Assembly: GCF_004664715.2 (NCBI RefSeq)
Contig: NC_051063.1
Location: 113,198,829 to 113,262,828 of the forward strand
Length of the DNA: 64,000 bases
Direction: 5' to 3'
Origin: Peromyscus leucopus
Lineage: Eukaryota; Chordata; Mammalia; Rodentia; Cricetidae
Position 1 is the stretch's first letter; each line of letters starts with the position of its first letter. Of this stretch, positions 45,308 to 58,220 are shown piece by piece. The notes under the pieces are model-generated. The model did no database searches. It saw only the letters and a list, made by a program, of their open reading frames with translations, and was not told where the DNA came from. Made by a program: the position numbers and the translations under genes.

Positions 45308-48300
45308 TGTGTTATATATATGTATATTATATGCATATTTACATTTTCAGATTTCTTATGGTTTTGTGCTAAGTGAAAGAAAAAAGTTAAACAAGATTAC
45401 AATTGTTCAAGTTTATAACAATAGACAGTTTCTAGGTGGGAAGAAGAACGATGGAATTCAAAGAAAATCTGTGGGATTTTTGTTTGTTTGCTTGCTTTTT
45501 TTTTTAATATATTGAAAAGACAGAAATTGATGCCAGGGTGGGTAAGTCACATAAAATTTGTGAACCAGATAAAGGAGCAGAAGGCCCTACCATGAGTGGC
45601 ACAGAGAATACCTGTGCAACCATGAGTGATGAGGATACTAGACGAGCCCCTTCCCACATTAATTCTTTGGTTGTGTACTCTACACAGAGATTGCTGGAAA
45701 CATATGGATTGAGAAATTCTCAGACCTCACATTAGTGTTGGAATGGTTCACATTCACCACCCCAAATAGAAAAACCTTGAATTATTAAGACTGCTAGGTA
45801 AAGGACTGAGATACTCACTGTAGAAATAATCAATACTTGATTTAGGGATGCTCAGTCTCTTTCCTTGAAGGGATTGAAGGCAAGCATCAGATGGACTAAG
45901 GATGATTAAATAACTTAACATTCCTGAGAAAGTACAACTATGTGAATGATTACAGCATCCTCAGCAAGAAAAATCATCACTGAGGCAATGTCTAGCATCT
46001 CTTCCCAAAATTACACGCCATGTATAGAATCAGAAAAAAAAAATATGAGCTCTAATCCAGACAGAAGTTAATCAGCAAAAAGCCAGCCATGACAGGTATG
46101 ATTAAAGGAGCAAGTGAGAATGTTGGGAAGGTCAATGTAAAAGTGTGCTTTCTATACTTAAGATGGCAGAGAAGAATACGAACAAAATGAAAGGGAGATA
46201 TAAAGAACCAAATGGCACAGAGAAAGGTAATGATTGGCAATGAAAAACACTCTAATTTCTGCCAAAGGTATGGGCTAGGGGACCTGATGTATTTGCGAAA
46301 ATGCTGAAGACACCTTTTGGACCATGAAACAAAGGTGTTAAGACACTGAAAGTGACATCAGCCATGTTAACATACATAGGAGGGTTGAGTCCCACAAAGT
46401 GTGTGTGGGCGGGGGGAGGGAAAATCTCTTAAAAATCATAGAATATAACATCATTCTAAATACCCAGACACAGCTAGGAAAGGAAAATACCACACACAGA
46501 AGAACAAGTAAGGGATATCAGATACATAGCTATTCAGGTTACAAAGGGACAAAGCACAATTGTGTCACTGAGTAACATTCTGACCATGATTACACAGATA
46601 TCATTGTGTACTTATACACAGCTAGGTATGTATGGGAATAAATCATAGTGACCTTTGGGTTCAAACAATGATGATGATACTGTTGCTAGCACAATATAGT
46701 ATACTGTTTCATGGTAGAATCTTTTATACCAAAGTTAGAGTAGGCATATATGCCACTGGTGATCATGTTATCTTTTAAAATTATGTTCCAATGTGTTCTA
46801 TTTCTATACGGCTGGCAGCATGTCTATACCTTCACCACCAAAATCTCTTTGGTCATGTGGGATAAAATGATATAATATAATATAATAGCCTTTATGTCAC
46901 TCTATTTTAGGAATTCTTTTAACTCCATTATAATTTTATAGGCTTTCCATCATATATGTGTCTGTCATTGACTGAAATGTCATTCTGTGGCACATCATTT
47001 AAAGAAAAAAATTGACAGCTGAATTCTATGCCTTACAAAAACAACATTAAAATAAACTTAGTGCTCTATATATCAATCATTACCATGTATTTTATTTACA
47101 AAAAAGAAGAGGGGAATTCAAAGTTCTAAATACAAAAAATTATGTTTGTTTAATGAGATGGAATTAATACTCTATCAATACTTGACCATTACATATTGTA
47201 TACACATCCTTAATTACCTTACTGAACACCATAAATATGTAAAATTACTTTATATTAATAACAATGTACTTAAAAGAACCTTTCCATTAAAGAAAACCTG
47301 GTAAGTTATTGGTACCAAAAGTGAACTGCAGTAAATGTTAAAGAATGTTTTTGGCTGAAATAAAATAATATAAAATTTATATCATATACGAAATGTACAG
47401 ATACACAAAGAAATCATGAATGTCAGAAACATTAAATACCTAAGTATTTGTGGAATAATTGCCTTGGTGTTAATCTCTAAAAAATAAATTAGTTAAAATA
47501 AGAAGTATAATAACATGCTACATGATTAATATAGAGTTATAGGCAATGAGAATTGCAGGTAGAACAGTGTGAATTTCATACATCATATGAAAGGCAATAT
47601 GATGTTGTTTAAAGATAAACTACATACCCTAGAGGGACAACTGAAAATAACTAAAGGATGTACGTATAGTAAGCCAATAATGGAAATAAAATTTAAAGAG
47701 TGGTTGTCTTTTAAACTTACAAGGCATGCAAAGAGATATCTAGGGAAGTACCCATAAGATAATCACTGTCTACAAATGCATATGCTCATAAAAGTGTGTT
47801 TTGAAATAACATCTGCTTTTTAAAAATGAAGGTTTTGCAAAGACTTCTCATGTCTGTGGGTTTGTAATGGGGCAGGAGCAGTTTATGACTAATTTATTTA
47901 CTTTTTCTAAAACCAGGTTTCAGGGCACTTTCTTAGGGTTCAACTTTTTTTTTCAATGATCTAGAACAATTCAGGCTTATCAGCCTATAGCACTTCAAGC
48001 AACTACCCTATGGCATGCAGGCAGCCACACAATACCCTAATGAGTGGCAGAACTGTGTACTAACATCAGCAGTGGGACAAGTTTAAGGAAGGCTGAGTCC
48101 CATTTTAGCACCAGGTGGCTGTTCCAAGTTCCTGTTCTATTCCATAAGTATTCATCACTGCTCTAGAAACTTTGATTGCAGGCAGTGTTTCCTTTGCCCA
48201 TCTCTTTGTTTCTACAGAGTGTGCCTATTCTTCTTCACTAATGCAAATATGGATGACAAGGTCCCAAACACTAAAAGGAAATCATTTTCTCTATCCAAGA

Positions 48301-48989
48301 TGTACAATGCTTTTGTGCTCTTATTATATTGTCAGATTCTTCGCAGCTACCGAGTTTCTAACAATCTTACTCAAACTCCCAGAGTCCCTCATATCATTTT
48401 CAATGACACAGAATGCTTGGTTAGGAATATTCACAGCATGTATTAGATACTCAATCTCTATTTCTCAAATATTGTCTTTAGAGTTCTATTTCATTATGCC
48501 ATGACTTCTATCTATATTTTTATAATTCTTTCACTATATTGTCATTGCTAATAATGACAGAGTATTCTGCTACTCCCTTATTCACTTAGTGTAAAGATCG
48601 TTCCAAAATAACAATTTGGTGGCTTAAGGTAGAGCATGTAGCCAAAACAATCTAAAAATTAAATAGCATGCATTCTCTTAAAGCCACAGTCTCCATTTAG
48701 TAAATCATACAATTTATTTAGGAAAATTGTGTATCTGGTGTTAATGGTTCCTAAGGTGGATAATAGGATTACAAGTGTCAATAAATATCAAGTGATTTTT
48801 CAGGGGTTTGAAATAAAGGAAGCATTTTGTAAGTGATAAAAAAAAAATCGACATACCATTTTACAGTCTCCAGAGTAGTATTTGGTTAGCACTATTTACT
48901 ATAATCGCTGCTTTTTCCAATATATGTTATCTATATACTGGGTTATGCAAGGCCATTTTTATGCAAGGATCTAATGCACTTAGAGCAAA
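45305..48989. other. Long unassigned AT-rich region
   Basis: No supported gene. A TAATA/ATAAT run lies at about 46868-46886. Frames at 48172-48504 overlap each other and lack domains. Nothing else is recognised. Confidence 0.4.
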
Positions 48990-49245
48990 TCCCCCGCCTC
49001 ATATTCATGGCCATCTCTTTGTCCTTCCTCTCCACTCCCATTGGTCCTCTTTGCACTTTGCTGTGCTAAACAATTTTACTTCTACTTTCATACCATTTGT
49101 ATGTGTATGATTTTATGTATCTACATAAAATATAAGATTCATAAGTGGAAGCAACTGTGATATCTGTCTAAGACAGACTCACTGCCCTTACTTGGATTAT
49201 CTCCAGTTGGAATGATATTCATTTCTCCTATAAAAAAGAATAAGA
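48990..49245 (-). mobile_element. Old L1 ORF2 3' fragment, antisense
   Basis: 'gtgatatctgtctaagacag' and 'ttatctccagttggaatgatattcattt' resemble the antisense L1 ORF2 end ('gtgatatctgtctttctgag..gatctccagttccatccattt'). Confidence 0.45.
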
Positions 49246-49259
49246 TAGGTGTCCACTCT

Positions 49260-49850
49260 TCCCTTCCTTACTTGAATGGTACTTGAAGTATTAGCTCCAA
49301 TAACAAGACAAGAAAGGGAAATAAAAGCAATAGTGACAGGAAAGGAAGATGTCAAAATATCTTTATCTGTATATTATATAATCTTACATACTGGATCTTA
49401 AATTCATTACTAGTGACCTCTTAGATCTGGTAAAAGCTAAGACAAAAGTGGCAGGGTACAAAAATCAGCATCCATAAATCTGTATTTTTCCTATCTAACA
49501 ATAACAAACATGGTGAGTGAAAAAAAAAAACTAGAAAAACAAACCCATTCACAATTGCCACAAACAAACAACAACATAAACAAAAAGAACAAAAACCCTT
49601 CGGAAAAAATCTAACTTGGGATGTGAAGGACCTCCAAAATAAAAACTTTAAAATATTGAAGAAATTGGAGAAGATACTATAAAACAGAAAGATTTCTTCT
49701 CATGCTTATGGATTAGAAGAACAAATGTGAGACCAGAACAGCTCACAGATTCACTGTGACCTTCATGAAAATCCCAGTGTCACTTGCACAAACAGAATGA
49801 TCAAAAAATTCACATGAAAGCAGAGGAGTGCCAAGGTAATAGAATTAATT
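49260..49850 (+). mobile_element. L1 ORF2 internal fragment
   Basis: 'gaaagggaaataaaagcaata', 'ggcagggtacaaaaatcagc', 'cattcacaattgccacaaac', 'ggatgtgaaggacctccaaa' and 'aaaatcccagtgtcac' are ordered ORF2 landmarks. Frameshifts and stops disable it. Confidence 0.75.
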
Positions 49851-50240
49851 ACTGCTTTTCAGAAATGAAATGAATTAGCTCTCCACAGACGAGGCATTGT
49901 GATGACTCTGAATTATTATTAAATCAGTCATAATTTCCACTACTCCAAAGGGTCCTTTCAAATCTCCAAGCTGATTCTTCCTGAGTTTATGTTCTTATGT
50001 TGCAATTTGGAAAATATTTTATATATGTTATGTCATATAATTTAGAGAAACACACTAAAATGAGAGCTTACGTTTTACTATTTTACTTTAGAAATGAGTG
50101 GGAAACTCATCCAAAGAGATTTTTTTTTCCGGTAATATGCAGCAGATTTGAGGTACAATTTAGGTTTAGCTTAACATGCATTGTTACTCAGTGCTTTATC
50201 AAAAAAATAATTATTTTTATAAGCAAGAATGTGAGTTCCT
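49851..50240. other. Unassigned region
   Basis: No supported gene or clear repeat. Confidence 0.35.
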
Positions 50241-50421
50241 AACAGTATATATGTATTATATTCATGTATTCATGTGCCTACAGAAGTCAGAATAAGGCAC
50301 CAGATCTCTTGTAACTGGAGTTACAGACAGCTGTGAACCACCACGTGGGTACTGGGAATATAACGTGGGTGTTCTGAAAAAGCAGTAAGTGCTCTAAATT
50401 ACTGAACCATATCTTCTGCCC
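50241..50421 (-). mobile_element. B2 SINE, minus strand
   Basis: 'tgtgaaccaccacgtgggtactgggaa' and 'actgaaccatatcttctgccc' are reversed B2 blocks. Confidence 0.7.
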
Positions 50422-52116
50422 TGTCACACAGTTTTTAACAACCATGGAACTAGGTCTTTCATACAAAGTACAAGTTCCTTTTACAAGTTATCAGTGATCA
50501 TAACAAGGGAAGAACATGTTCATAGTTCACATTTTCTGTACACTAAAAGGTTTCATCTTAGATCCCATGAAAAAGATCTGATAACTTCTACTTTCTGATG
50601 AGGAAATAGAACCAGAAAAAGAAACAGAGGCTAATGCGTTCAATGCTACCTGTAATTTTGCTTTGAGATCACGGGGCACATACATATACAAAACCCAGTT
50701 TCATTTATTCTGTCCCATCAAAAGTTGGCTCTGGGAGCAATTTGACTTTATTTAATCAGGAAATTGGTCCAACCATTGAAGAGTTTCATGACATAGACAT
50801 GGTTGAAGTATTAAGAACACAACCTTTCCTAATTTTAGGATTTTATGTCATAAAGATTGATGGGTCTATAAAAATCCTCACAGAGAAAAATCAGAGGTCC
50901 AGATGTTTTAACAGGGCTTATGTTCTAGGACCCATAAAGAAAGAAATAGAGCATGGTACTAAGTGATGACCATGTACCAGGTATATGAAGGTATGGCTAA
51001 TCTTGTCATAATAGGAAGGGAAAACTTATTCCCATCTTACTGATGAAGGAGCTCAAATTCAGTGAAGCTGTCTAACTTTCTCTAGACTCTCAGTTGGGAA
51101 ACAATAGAACAACCTTTCAATCTGTGCATTTACTAAGACTCCATAAGCAACATTTCAAAATGAAATATAAATAATTACAATAATGCTAGAGAGAGGTTCT
51201 TCTCCATTCTCCTCTTGAGTAAAGAACATAAAATCTCACAGGCAAAATGAAACCATTTCTTTCCAGCCAATAGCACATTTCCCAGAATGAATATCGCATT
51301 TTTCATAAACACAACATGTATGTAGATTTTAATACTTAATAGTTCCACAGATCTGAGCTGCCTCTCACCTAAGAGTAACAAATGGTAATGCGGGTTTTAT
51401 TTTTACTTCAATTTCATTAGGTAGTTGAAATTCCTATGAAAACATTAAGTTTTACTCTTTAAAAGAGTGAGAAATAAACTTGGTAATTACATCTTTAAAG
51501 TCCACCTTCTCCAAGGACTGCCTTAGTTTCACCCAGTTGAAGAAAAACAACAACAAAAACAGTGTGTTAGCAGTGGGAAGTTTAGCATTCAACAAACCTG
51601 GGAGAAAGTTTCAACACACTGTTCATAAATGATCTTGGAAATTGGCTGTCGACATAGAATATTCGGAAAATTGAGTGCAGTGACATTGAAGGTGACATAT
51701 GTGACCATCACACTGTGTGGCACACAGTAGGGTGTTACAAAGCATTCTTTCCTCCCTTATAGGATTAACATCAATAGTACTTCTGTGTTCTCCCTCAAGA
51801 GGATCAGTTTCAGGCTACAGTGTAGAATTGGAAAATCCTACTAGTTGGCTACACTAGAGTGGTTTAAGAAACCATTTATTGGGCGATTGAAATGACAGGC
51901 AGTAAAGATCTGGGCCAAAATGAAAGATTCAGAGCTCTGAGGAAAATACTGGATTTTGACACGGCTAGAATGTTCTAAGAATCACTTTAATTGTATCCGT
52001 GTGCAAGTTGTGGGAGAAGAAGGCTAACTAGCTGGTTGAGTAATGTGTCTACCACATTCTCATTCATTCTTTAGAGTTCCCATTCTAGCTTGTTAAGGAG
52101 CTCAGGTGTCCATATA
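50422..52116. other. Unassigned region
   Basis: No supported gene. An ancient MIR/L2-like stretch may lie at 51003-51110 ('ttactgatgaaggagctcaaattcag'). Confidence 0.4.
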
Positions 52117-52480
52117 CGGTTGTTTGAATGAGAATCATCCCTCAGAGGTCCCTGTATTTGAATACCTTGTTTCTGGTTGGTGGTATTGTTTTGAGAGGTT
52201 ATTGAACTTGTAGGAGGTGAAGTCTTTAAGGAGAAAGTATGTCATATGAGTAGCTGTAAGAGTTTATAGACTTTTCCTACTGGCAGTTCACTTTGTTCTA
52301 CTTTCTGCATGTGGTTGAAGATGTGATCTCATAGTTTTCTGCTCTGGCCACCTATTCCCATGCCTCCCCCGCCATACAGACACTTCCTTTAGGAGCATGA
52401 GCCAAAATAAACTCTTTCTTCCGTAAGTTGCTACTGGTCATGGCATTTTATTTCAGCAACAAAAAGCAACTAATACACTA
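52117..52480 (+). mobile_element. ORR1-type MaLR solo LTR
   Basis: 'tgtttgaatgagaatcatccc', 'gttggtggtattgttttgag', 'tgcctcccccgccatac', 'gccaaaataaactctttctt' and 'ggtcatggcattttatttcagcaac..aactaatac' follow the ORR1 LTR from start to end. Confidence 0.75.
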
Positions 52481-52875
52481 CTCCTATCTAAAAGACTAAA
52501 GATTCTTTATAACTCCAACTCCAAAGAGGTCAGTCAAGTGGGATTAATTAATTTTTACTGGTTTTCTTTCACATACTGGCTTCCTTCATTTTTAATAGGG
52601 CTGCATTCTTAATGTGGTATTATATCACTGTTCATTGATAAATACTCAGAAAGCATGGTTCTCTCAACAAATGCATTCACTGTGCAAAATCTTACCAATG
52701 TTGCCTACTCTGTTGGCAAGAACTGGTACTCCTAAAAACAATCAATTAATAAGTTTTTATCTGTGCTTTACAACATGGGTAGCCCCATTTCACATCTATT
52801 TCAAAAAAAACCCAAGGGAAATTTGTATATTTCTCACAGTAAGCTCAACCAGCTATCTAACATAAATGCTTTGGG

Positions 52876-53035
52876 AACCAGCAATCTGTTTAGTAGTTAA
52901 AGAAGCATGCTTTCAACCTTGGTAACCTGAGTTGGACCCCTGGGACCCACACAGGAAGGAGAGAACTGATTTGGACAAGTTGTCTTCTGAGTGGCACATA
53001 CACAAATGTAAGTAAATAAACACAATAAAAACTCA
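52876..53035 (+). mobile_element. Diverged B2/B3-like SINE
   Basis: 'tttgggaaccagcaatctg', 'ggtaacctgagttggacccctgggacccac' and an AAATAAA-type tail suggest a tRNA-derived SINE in sense orientation. Confidence 0.45.
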
Positions 53036-53099
53036 TGCCCCTCTGTAATAAAAGTACCACTTGGTGAATTATATTCTATATGAGAAAATAGTTTCCCTT

Positions 53100-54560
53100 G
53101 CATGATATAGGATACAGATTTTTTTCATTTCATATCTGTTAGACATTGGCTTTATATTGACAGAAAGGAAACCCATTTGACTGAGAAAGGCCATCATTTT
53201 TAAAAATGATATCATCTAAATGACTTGACTTTAGAGTTCTATAAGAAAGGCTTGTTTTCAGCTCTACCTATTAAGCAAGAGAGTTTCACAATTTACCTTC
53301 AAGGATTTTAGGAGGTAATTTGTGTAAAGAAGATTTACATTTAAATTAATCCTGGAAATGCAAATGTAGACAAAAAAGGGGAAAATAATGGCTTACATTT
53401 AAATTCATATTACAAAGTGGGCACATTAAAGTACTATTTGATAATCACTGTATTCAGTATTTGGTTTAATTATAATTTTCAAAATTCAGAAGGCATCTGA
53501 AGTGGATTAGAAAACACACAGCTTCATATTAATAAAACAACAAATTCAGTGTTGTTTTATATTTTACAAACTAATTATGCTGTAGTACACATGCAAATTC
53601 TAATTATGTATAGCAAAGAACTGGACTCCTTGAAAAGGTCCACATATTTACAAAAATTGTGATAGTTTAGCATTACATGTAATTTGTATTTAATAAAAAA
53701 GACCAAACACACAAATTTATCTATCAAGATTTTTACCCTATAACGGATGCAAAGTCATAGAAATTGAAAAATTATAGCTTTAACTTCCCATGAGCTATCT
53801 TTGCACGACTCCAATTTGTGTGGTTTAAAATCATTATAGGTGAAGAATTGATTATTTCCAGATGGTACCAGTGAAACCACACTCCATGCTTCTGATTTAA
53901 AACTCTTCTGTTTAGCACTGCTACAAATACACATTTCTCTAGAGAAAATCACAAGAGCACAAAACAATTTCCATTAGCAGTTCATGTTAGAAATTCCTTC
54001 TTCTTAATACATAGAAGTCTCTTCACTGTTGAGCTGCCTTGGCTTAAGTCCAACAATGCTGCTGAATGACTCCCACCATCACTGCCTTCTATGGTTACTG
54101 TTTAGGTCATACTTTCCACCTAAGTTTCTGACTCAGTGCCTTCAATAGCATTAAGTCATTCACATTCACTTATTGAATTGTCTTTACAGAACACTTTGTT
54201 TACTAAATATTCTACAGTCTGAATAGAGTAAAATAATGAAGCCATATGAGTGATTGGCACATTTGAATAATGACCTTAATTAATGAGTAAAGACACTATA
54301 TAGTGTATACTTTAGAAAACAGTTGAATGAAAGACAGATATGGAAAGAGAAAGAGAAAAAGTGGGGATAATTGAAGCATTAATGTGAACTGTTACCAGTT
54401 GTAAAATGAACTTGTAAAAGATAATATTCAAGATCTGGATGACAGTGGATATCCTCAAACACATTGTTCAATACTAAATATCAGTTTTCCCTATTAGGAA
54501 ACAAGCAAAATACATAAAGTTATATACATACATAGAGTACCCACAGAAATAAAAGTTGGG
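53100..54560. other. Repeat-poor AT-rich region
   Basis: No gene and no interspersed repeat recognised in about 1.4 kb. It contains an 18-bp palindrome (53193-53210), a hairpin (53532-53560), two ATGCAAAT octamers (near 53357 and 53591) and many ATTA cores. It is a candidate conserved non-coding region, but conservation cannot be assessed here. Confidence 0.4.
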
Positions 54561-54650
54561 CAAGGTGAGTTGTTTTTGTAATCCCAGTGATGTAAGGCAG
54601 AGATAGATAGATCCCTGTGTAGCCTTCTTCCTTGATAGCCATTCTAGGAC
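54561..54650 (+). repeat. B1 fragment
   Basis: 'gggcaaggtgagttgtttttgtaatcccagtgatg' and 'aaggcagagatagatagatccctgtg' form a diverged left half of a B1. Confidence 0.45.
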
Positions 54651-55545
54651 TGTCTTCATTTTCTAAAACCTCTCCATGCCTGAAATGAAGTTCTGGAAAC
54701 TTTCTTTGGAATAGTTCTATGAACTATTCCTCTTCACTTAATACTGATAATGATTTAGATGCAGTCTCTTCAGAATAATTTTTGATCATTTCTTTCTATA
54801 ATTTTAATGTTCAAGTGCTCCACTGCTCAGACAGCCTGTATCCTCTTATCACCATTATCGTTGAGTCTTATTTCATCCACTGGAAATTCCCTTCAAACCC
54901 ATGCTTTAACTACAATGTTCCCCCCAAAATGGGGAACCTGCGACTGTCTAAATTACACCACAGTTTTGTTGGACACCTGGAGTTTAAAAGCCCAAATTTC
55001 TTTTGCAGCTCTCAATCCACCCAGTCTTCAAGCAGTATCGTGTAGAGTCATATGACATTCATGCTCACACATCTCTACTTCAATTACAGAGAACCATGCT
55101 CCGCTTTCTGAATGCCACATGCTGTTTTACACTGTCTAGCTTTACAAATGGGCTTGGTTCTCTGGTTTTATGTTTCATATATTTTTTACATTTCTTTAGT
55201 TGGAAGAGGTGTATTCAGTCTTCAACACCCAAATCTAAAGTGTCATCATTGAAAGAAGCTCTCAAAAAAGATATATCCCAGACAAAGGATTTCCCTTTTT
55301 TTTTTTTTCAAGTCACCCAGAGCACATTTCCCACATTCCACTGCAGAATTTGCCATTACTACCTCCTGCTTTCTTGGTGCATAATTCTCTAAAGATACCA
55401 TGAGTAGCACAGATGAATAATTGTTGTCTGATTAATTTTGTGCCTTCTTAGTGCTTGAACATATATCTGCTACATGGCATCTGATGTGTTTGCTGAGAGA
55501 ATGAATGAATCACTGCAGTAATTATCAGGATGTTTCTGATCACTT
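54651..55545. other. Unassigned region
   Basis: Several overlapping short frames (for example 55003-55392, 129 codons) have no recognisable features. A T run lies at 55299-55308. Confidence 0.35.
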
Positions 55546-55734
55546 AAAAAATAGCATATACAGCTGGGCGGTGGTGGCGCATGCCTTTAATCCCAGCACT
55601 TGGGAGGCAGACGCAGGTGGATCCCTGTGAGTTCAAGGCCAGCCTGGGCTACAGAGTGAGTTCTAGGAAAGGCACAAAGATACACAGAGAAACCCTGTCT
55701 CGAAAAAACAAACAAACAAAAAAATAGCATATAC
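55546..55734 (+). mobile_element. Young B1 SINE with TSD
   Basis: AAAAAATAGCATATAC flanks the element (55546-55561 and 55719-55734). The B1 body starts GCTGGGCGGTGGTGGCGC and ends CTCG(A)n with AAAC interruptions in the tail. Confidence 0.93.
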
Positions 55735-56490
55735 CCAACAGGTGGTGACAGTGTTCCTTGGCTTCCCGGTGTGATACACTGTCAATTTACAGTAAATATC
55801 TTTATTTAGTTTTTACACTTTATTCTATCATATATAAACATCTAAATAACTGTTCAGTAAAATGGTTAAAATCAGGAATCTTCTGGTGTATATTTTCTGA
55901 TATCGGAGATTTGAATATTGGATGTTTGTCACAAGATTTTATCCCACTGAATATCAACCTCCAAGGCTGCCTTTGAAAGAGCTGATGAAGTATATTTCTA
56001 TTAAGAAGTTAAATACCCATTATGAAAGTTATAGAGGCCATATCCTTACTATGCAAAACTAGTCTTTCTGTACCCTAGTTTCTCTTTTATAAAATAAATT
56101 TGTCTTTTCATCAGGTTCCTCATCTTCATTACAGATTATCATACATGCATTATAACTAGAATATGTCTTCCCCTGGTGGTTAGGCACATTAGCTCAGAAT
56201 GTTTCTTTGGGTGTGACCTAGTTAATTAAGTCTTGTACAGTGGCTTGCCTGTGACTGTTTTCATAAATTCTGTTTCATGTAAACCTGCCAATTTGCCTTT
56301 TAAATAAGTTTTTGTACTTTGTTCTGTCTTCATTTTCTCCACATAATAAGATATTGATATAATAGAAAGCCAGGGAGAAAAATAGCACTATTAATCAATG
56401 TTTGCACACAGCACTAATATTGTGTTTGTTTAAACTCCCATCAATCAATCTTTAGTTTGGAAGCTAAGTTTTCTTCTATGGAATTTTAAC

Positions 56491-56493
<3 letters not shown>
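55735..56493. other. Unassigned region
   Basis: No supported gene or clear repeat. Confidence 0.35.

Positions 56494-56547
<54 letters not shown>
56494..56547. repeat. (CT)27 microsatellite
   Basis: Pure CT run followed by CCTT/TCTCC variants. Confidence 0.97.
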
Positions 56548-56549
<2 letters not shown>

Positions 56550-56589
56550 TCTCTCCTTCTTTGTTGTCTTAAAATACAGTTAAACATTT

Positions 56590-56770
56590 GAGTAATTTTT
56601 TTTTCCAGAGACAGGGTTTCTCTGTGTAGCTTTGCTCCTTTCCTGGAACTCACTTGGTAGCCCAGGCTGGCCTCGAACTCACAGAGATCCGCCTGGCTCT
56701 GCTTCCCGAGTGCTGGGATTAAAGGCGTGTGCCACCACCGCCCAGCTAAGTAATGTTTTATTTCCATACT
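56590..56770 (-). mobile_element. B1 SINE, minus strand
   Basis: A short T run, then 'gagacagggtttctctgtgtagc' to 'gtgtgccaccaccgcccagc' make a full-length B1. Imperfect AGTAAT(N)TTTT repeats on each side (about 56591 and 56749) may be its duplication. Confidence 0.9.
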
Positions 56771-56856
56771 CACCTTTTTTTTTTTTTTTTTAGTAAAAGA
56801 GCTTGTAATTAATTACAAACCAAATTCTATAGATGGGAGATAGACAAAATCTTCTT

Positions 56857-56995
56857 TTTTTGAGACTGTCTCTCTGCATAGCTCTAGCTGTCCTAGAACT
56901 CATTATGTAGGCCAGGCTGGCCTTAAATTCATAGAGAGATCTATCTGGCTCTGCCTCCCAAGTGCTGGAACTGAAGATGTGCACCACCACCTAGA
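56857..56995 (-). mobile_element. Older B1 SINE, minus strand
   Basis: 'gagactgtctctctgcatagc' to 'gatgtgcaccaccacctag' is a diverged B1. It sits about 90 bp from the previous copy, in the same orientation. Confidence 0.85.
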
Positions 56996-57376
56996 TTGGA
57001 TGGATAAAATCTTAGGAACACATTTTTGAAAAAGCATTATTGATGCATGGAAACCACATTGGCTTTAAAGAATAATCAGAGAACTGAAAAATATTTTATG
57101 TCATGAAAGCATAGAATGGAAGTGAAAAGATGCAGAAATTCTACTCTTAATGTTTGAGTGACTATGGCCCCAAATCATGGATTCAGTTTGCTCCATGGAA
57201 GTGGTTACATAAGCTTTTATTAATAACAGAGCAAACAGACTCATAAATAAGGCATTTACCAGTGGACAACTTAAAACCAGACATGGGAAGACTCTGCCAG
57301 GTGGATGCTGTCTGATGACACTCAGCTTTTGGACTAAGAATTCATTCCAAAGGTTTTACCTGATAGTCAAAGGATG

Positions 57377-57535
57377 TTGGGCCAGACACAGAGGCGGGCA
57401 TCTCACAGCCACCTATAACTCCAGTTCTAGGGGATATGGCACTCTCTTCTGGCTCCCATAGACACTCACATGCACATGCAAATACAGATATGCAGACACA
57501 TATACATAAAATAAAATAAAATAATTCTTAAAGTA
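57377..57535 (+). mobile_element. B2-type SINE, 5' truncated
   Basis: 'cacctataactccagttctagggg', 'gcactctcttctggctccca' and an (AAAAT)n tail are the 3' half of a B2-like SINE in sense orientation. Confidence 0.65.
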
Positions 57536-57829
57536 ATTTAATTTCCAACACTTTTCTATTAACTGAAGTTCCTCAAAAAAGGTTCCACTTCTGTAGAAGA
57601 TTCTCCAAAACTGATTGATTAAAACTTTGTTATTATAGAGTCTTGTAGACCCAGAGTCAGATTATCTTGGCCTATCTTTGGTACTCATAATAACCATTCT
57701 TTCTCCTTTTTAAGAAAAACTTGAAACTTTCCATTATAAAACTCCAGAAGCAAAAAACAAAAAAGTATAATTCACTTTAACAACATAGGCAAGTGGAGCA
57801 CCAACTAGATATCATCATCAGTGCTATTT

Positions 57830-58220
57830 AGAAAGTAATGCCCACAGAATCAACTAACCTAGGCTCATAGGAGTTCACAGAGACTGAACTGACAACCAGG
57901 GAGCCTGTACGGGGTTGACCTAGGCCCTCTACATATGTGTGACAGGAGTCCCTCAAGAAGACCAAGCTACACAACTAACAGGGGGAGCAGGGGCTGTCTG
58001 TGACTCTTGTGCTGGCTTTTGGGACCCTTATCCTCATGTTGGGTTGCCTTGTCTAGCGTTCAACTTTTGGTTGGTGTCCATGGGAGGCCTCTTTGTTACT
58101 GAACAGAGCAGAGGATGGGTGGATGGGGGCGGGGAGAAGGGAGGGAGGAGGCACTGGGTAGACAGGAAAAAGAGGAAGCAGCTGTAGGGTTGTAAACAAA
58201 CAAATAAACAAGTAAATAAT
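57830..58220 (+). mobile_element. L1 3' UTR
   Basis: 'tcatgggagttcacagagactg'-like text (with a variant), 'ctgtacggggttgacctagg', 'gttgggttgccttgtctagc' and a G-rich block before an A-rich tail follow rodent L1 3' UTR order. Confidence 0.65.

Noticed and set aside
48990..49850. Antisense then sense L1 pieces read as a second 5'-inverted L1
   Set aside because: The inverted piece is from the ORF2 3' end and the sense piece from further upstream, the wrong order for twin priming; two separate fragments are more likely.
55003..55392. 129-codon plus-strand frame
   Set aside because: Overlaps other frames in different phases, has no recognisable features and is T-rich.
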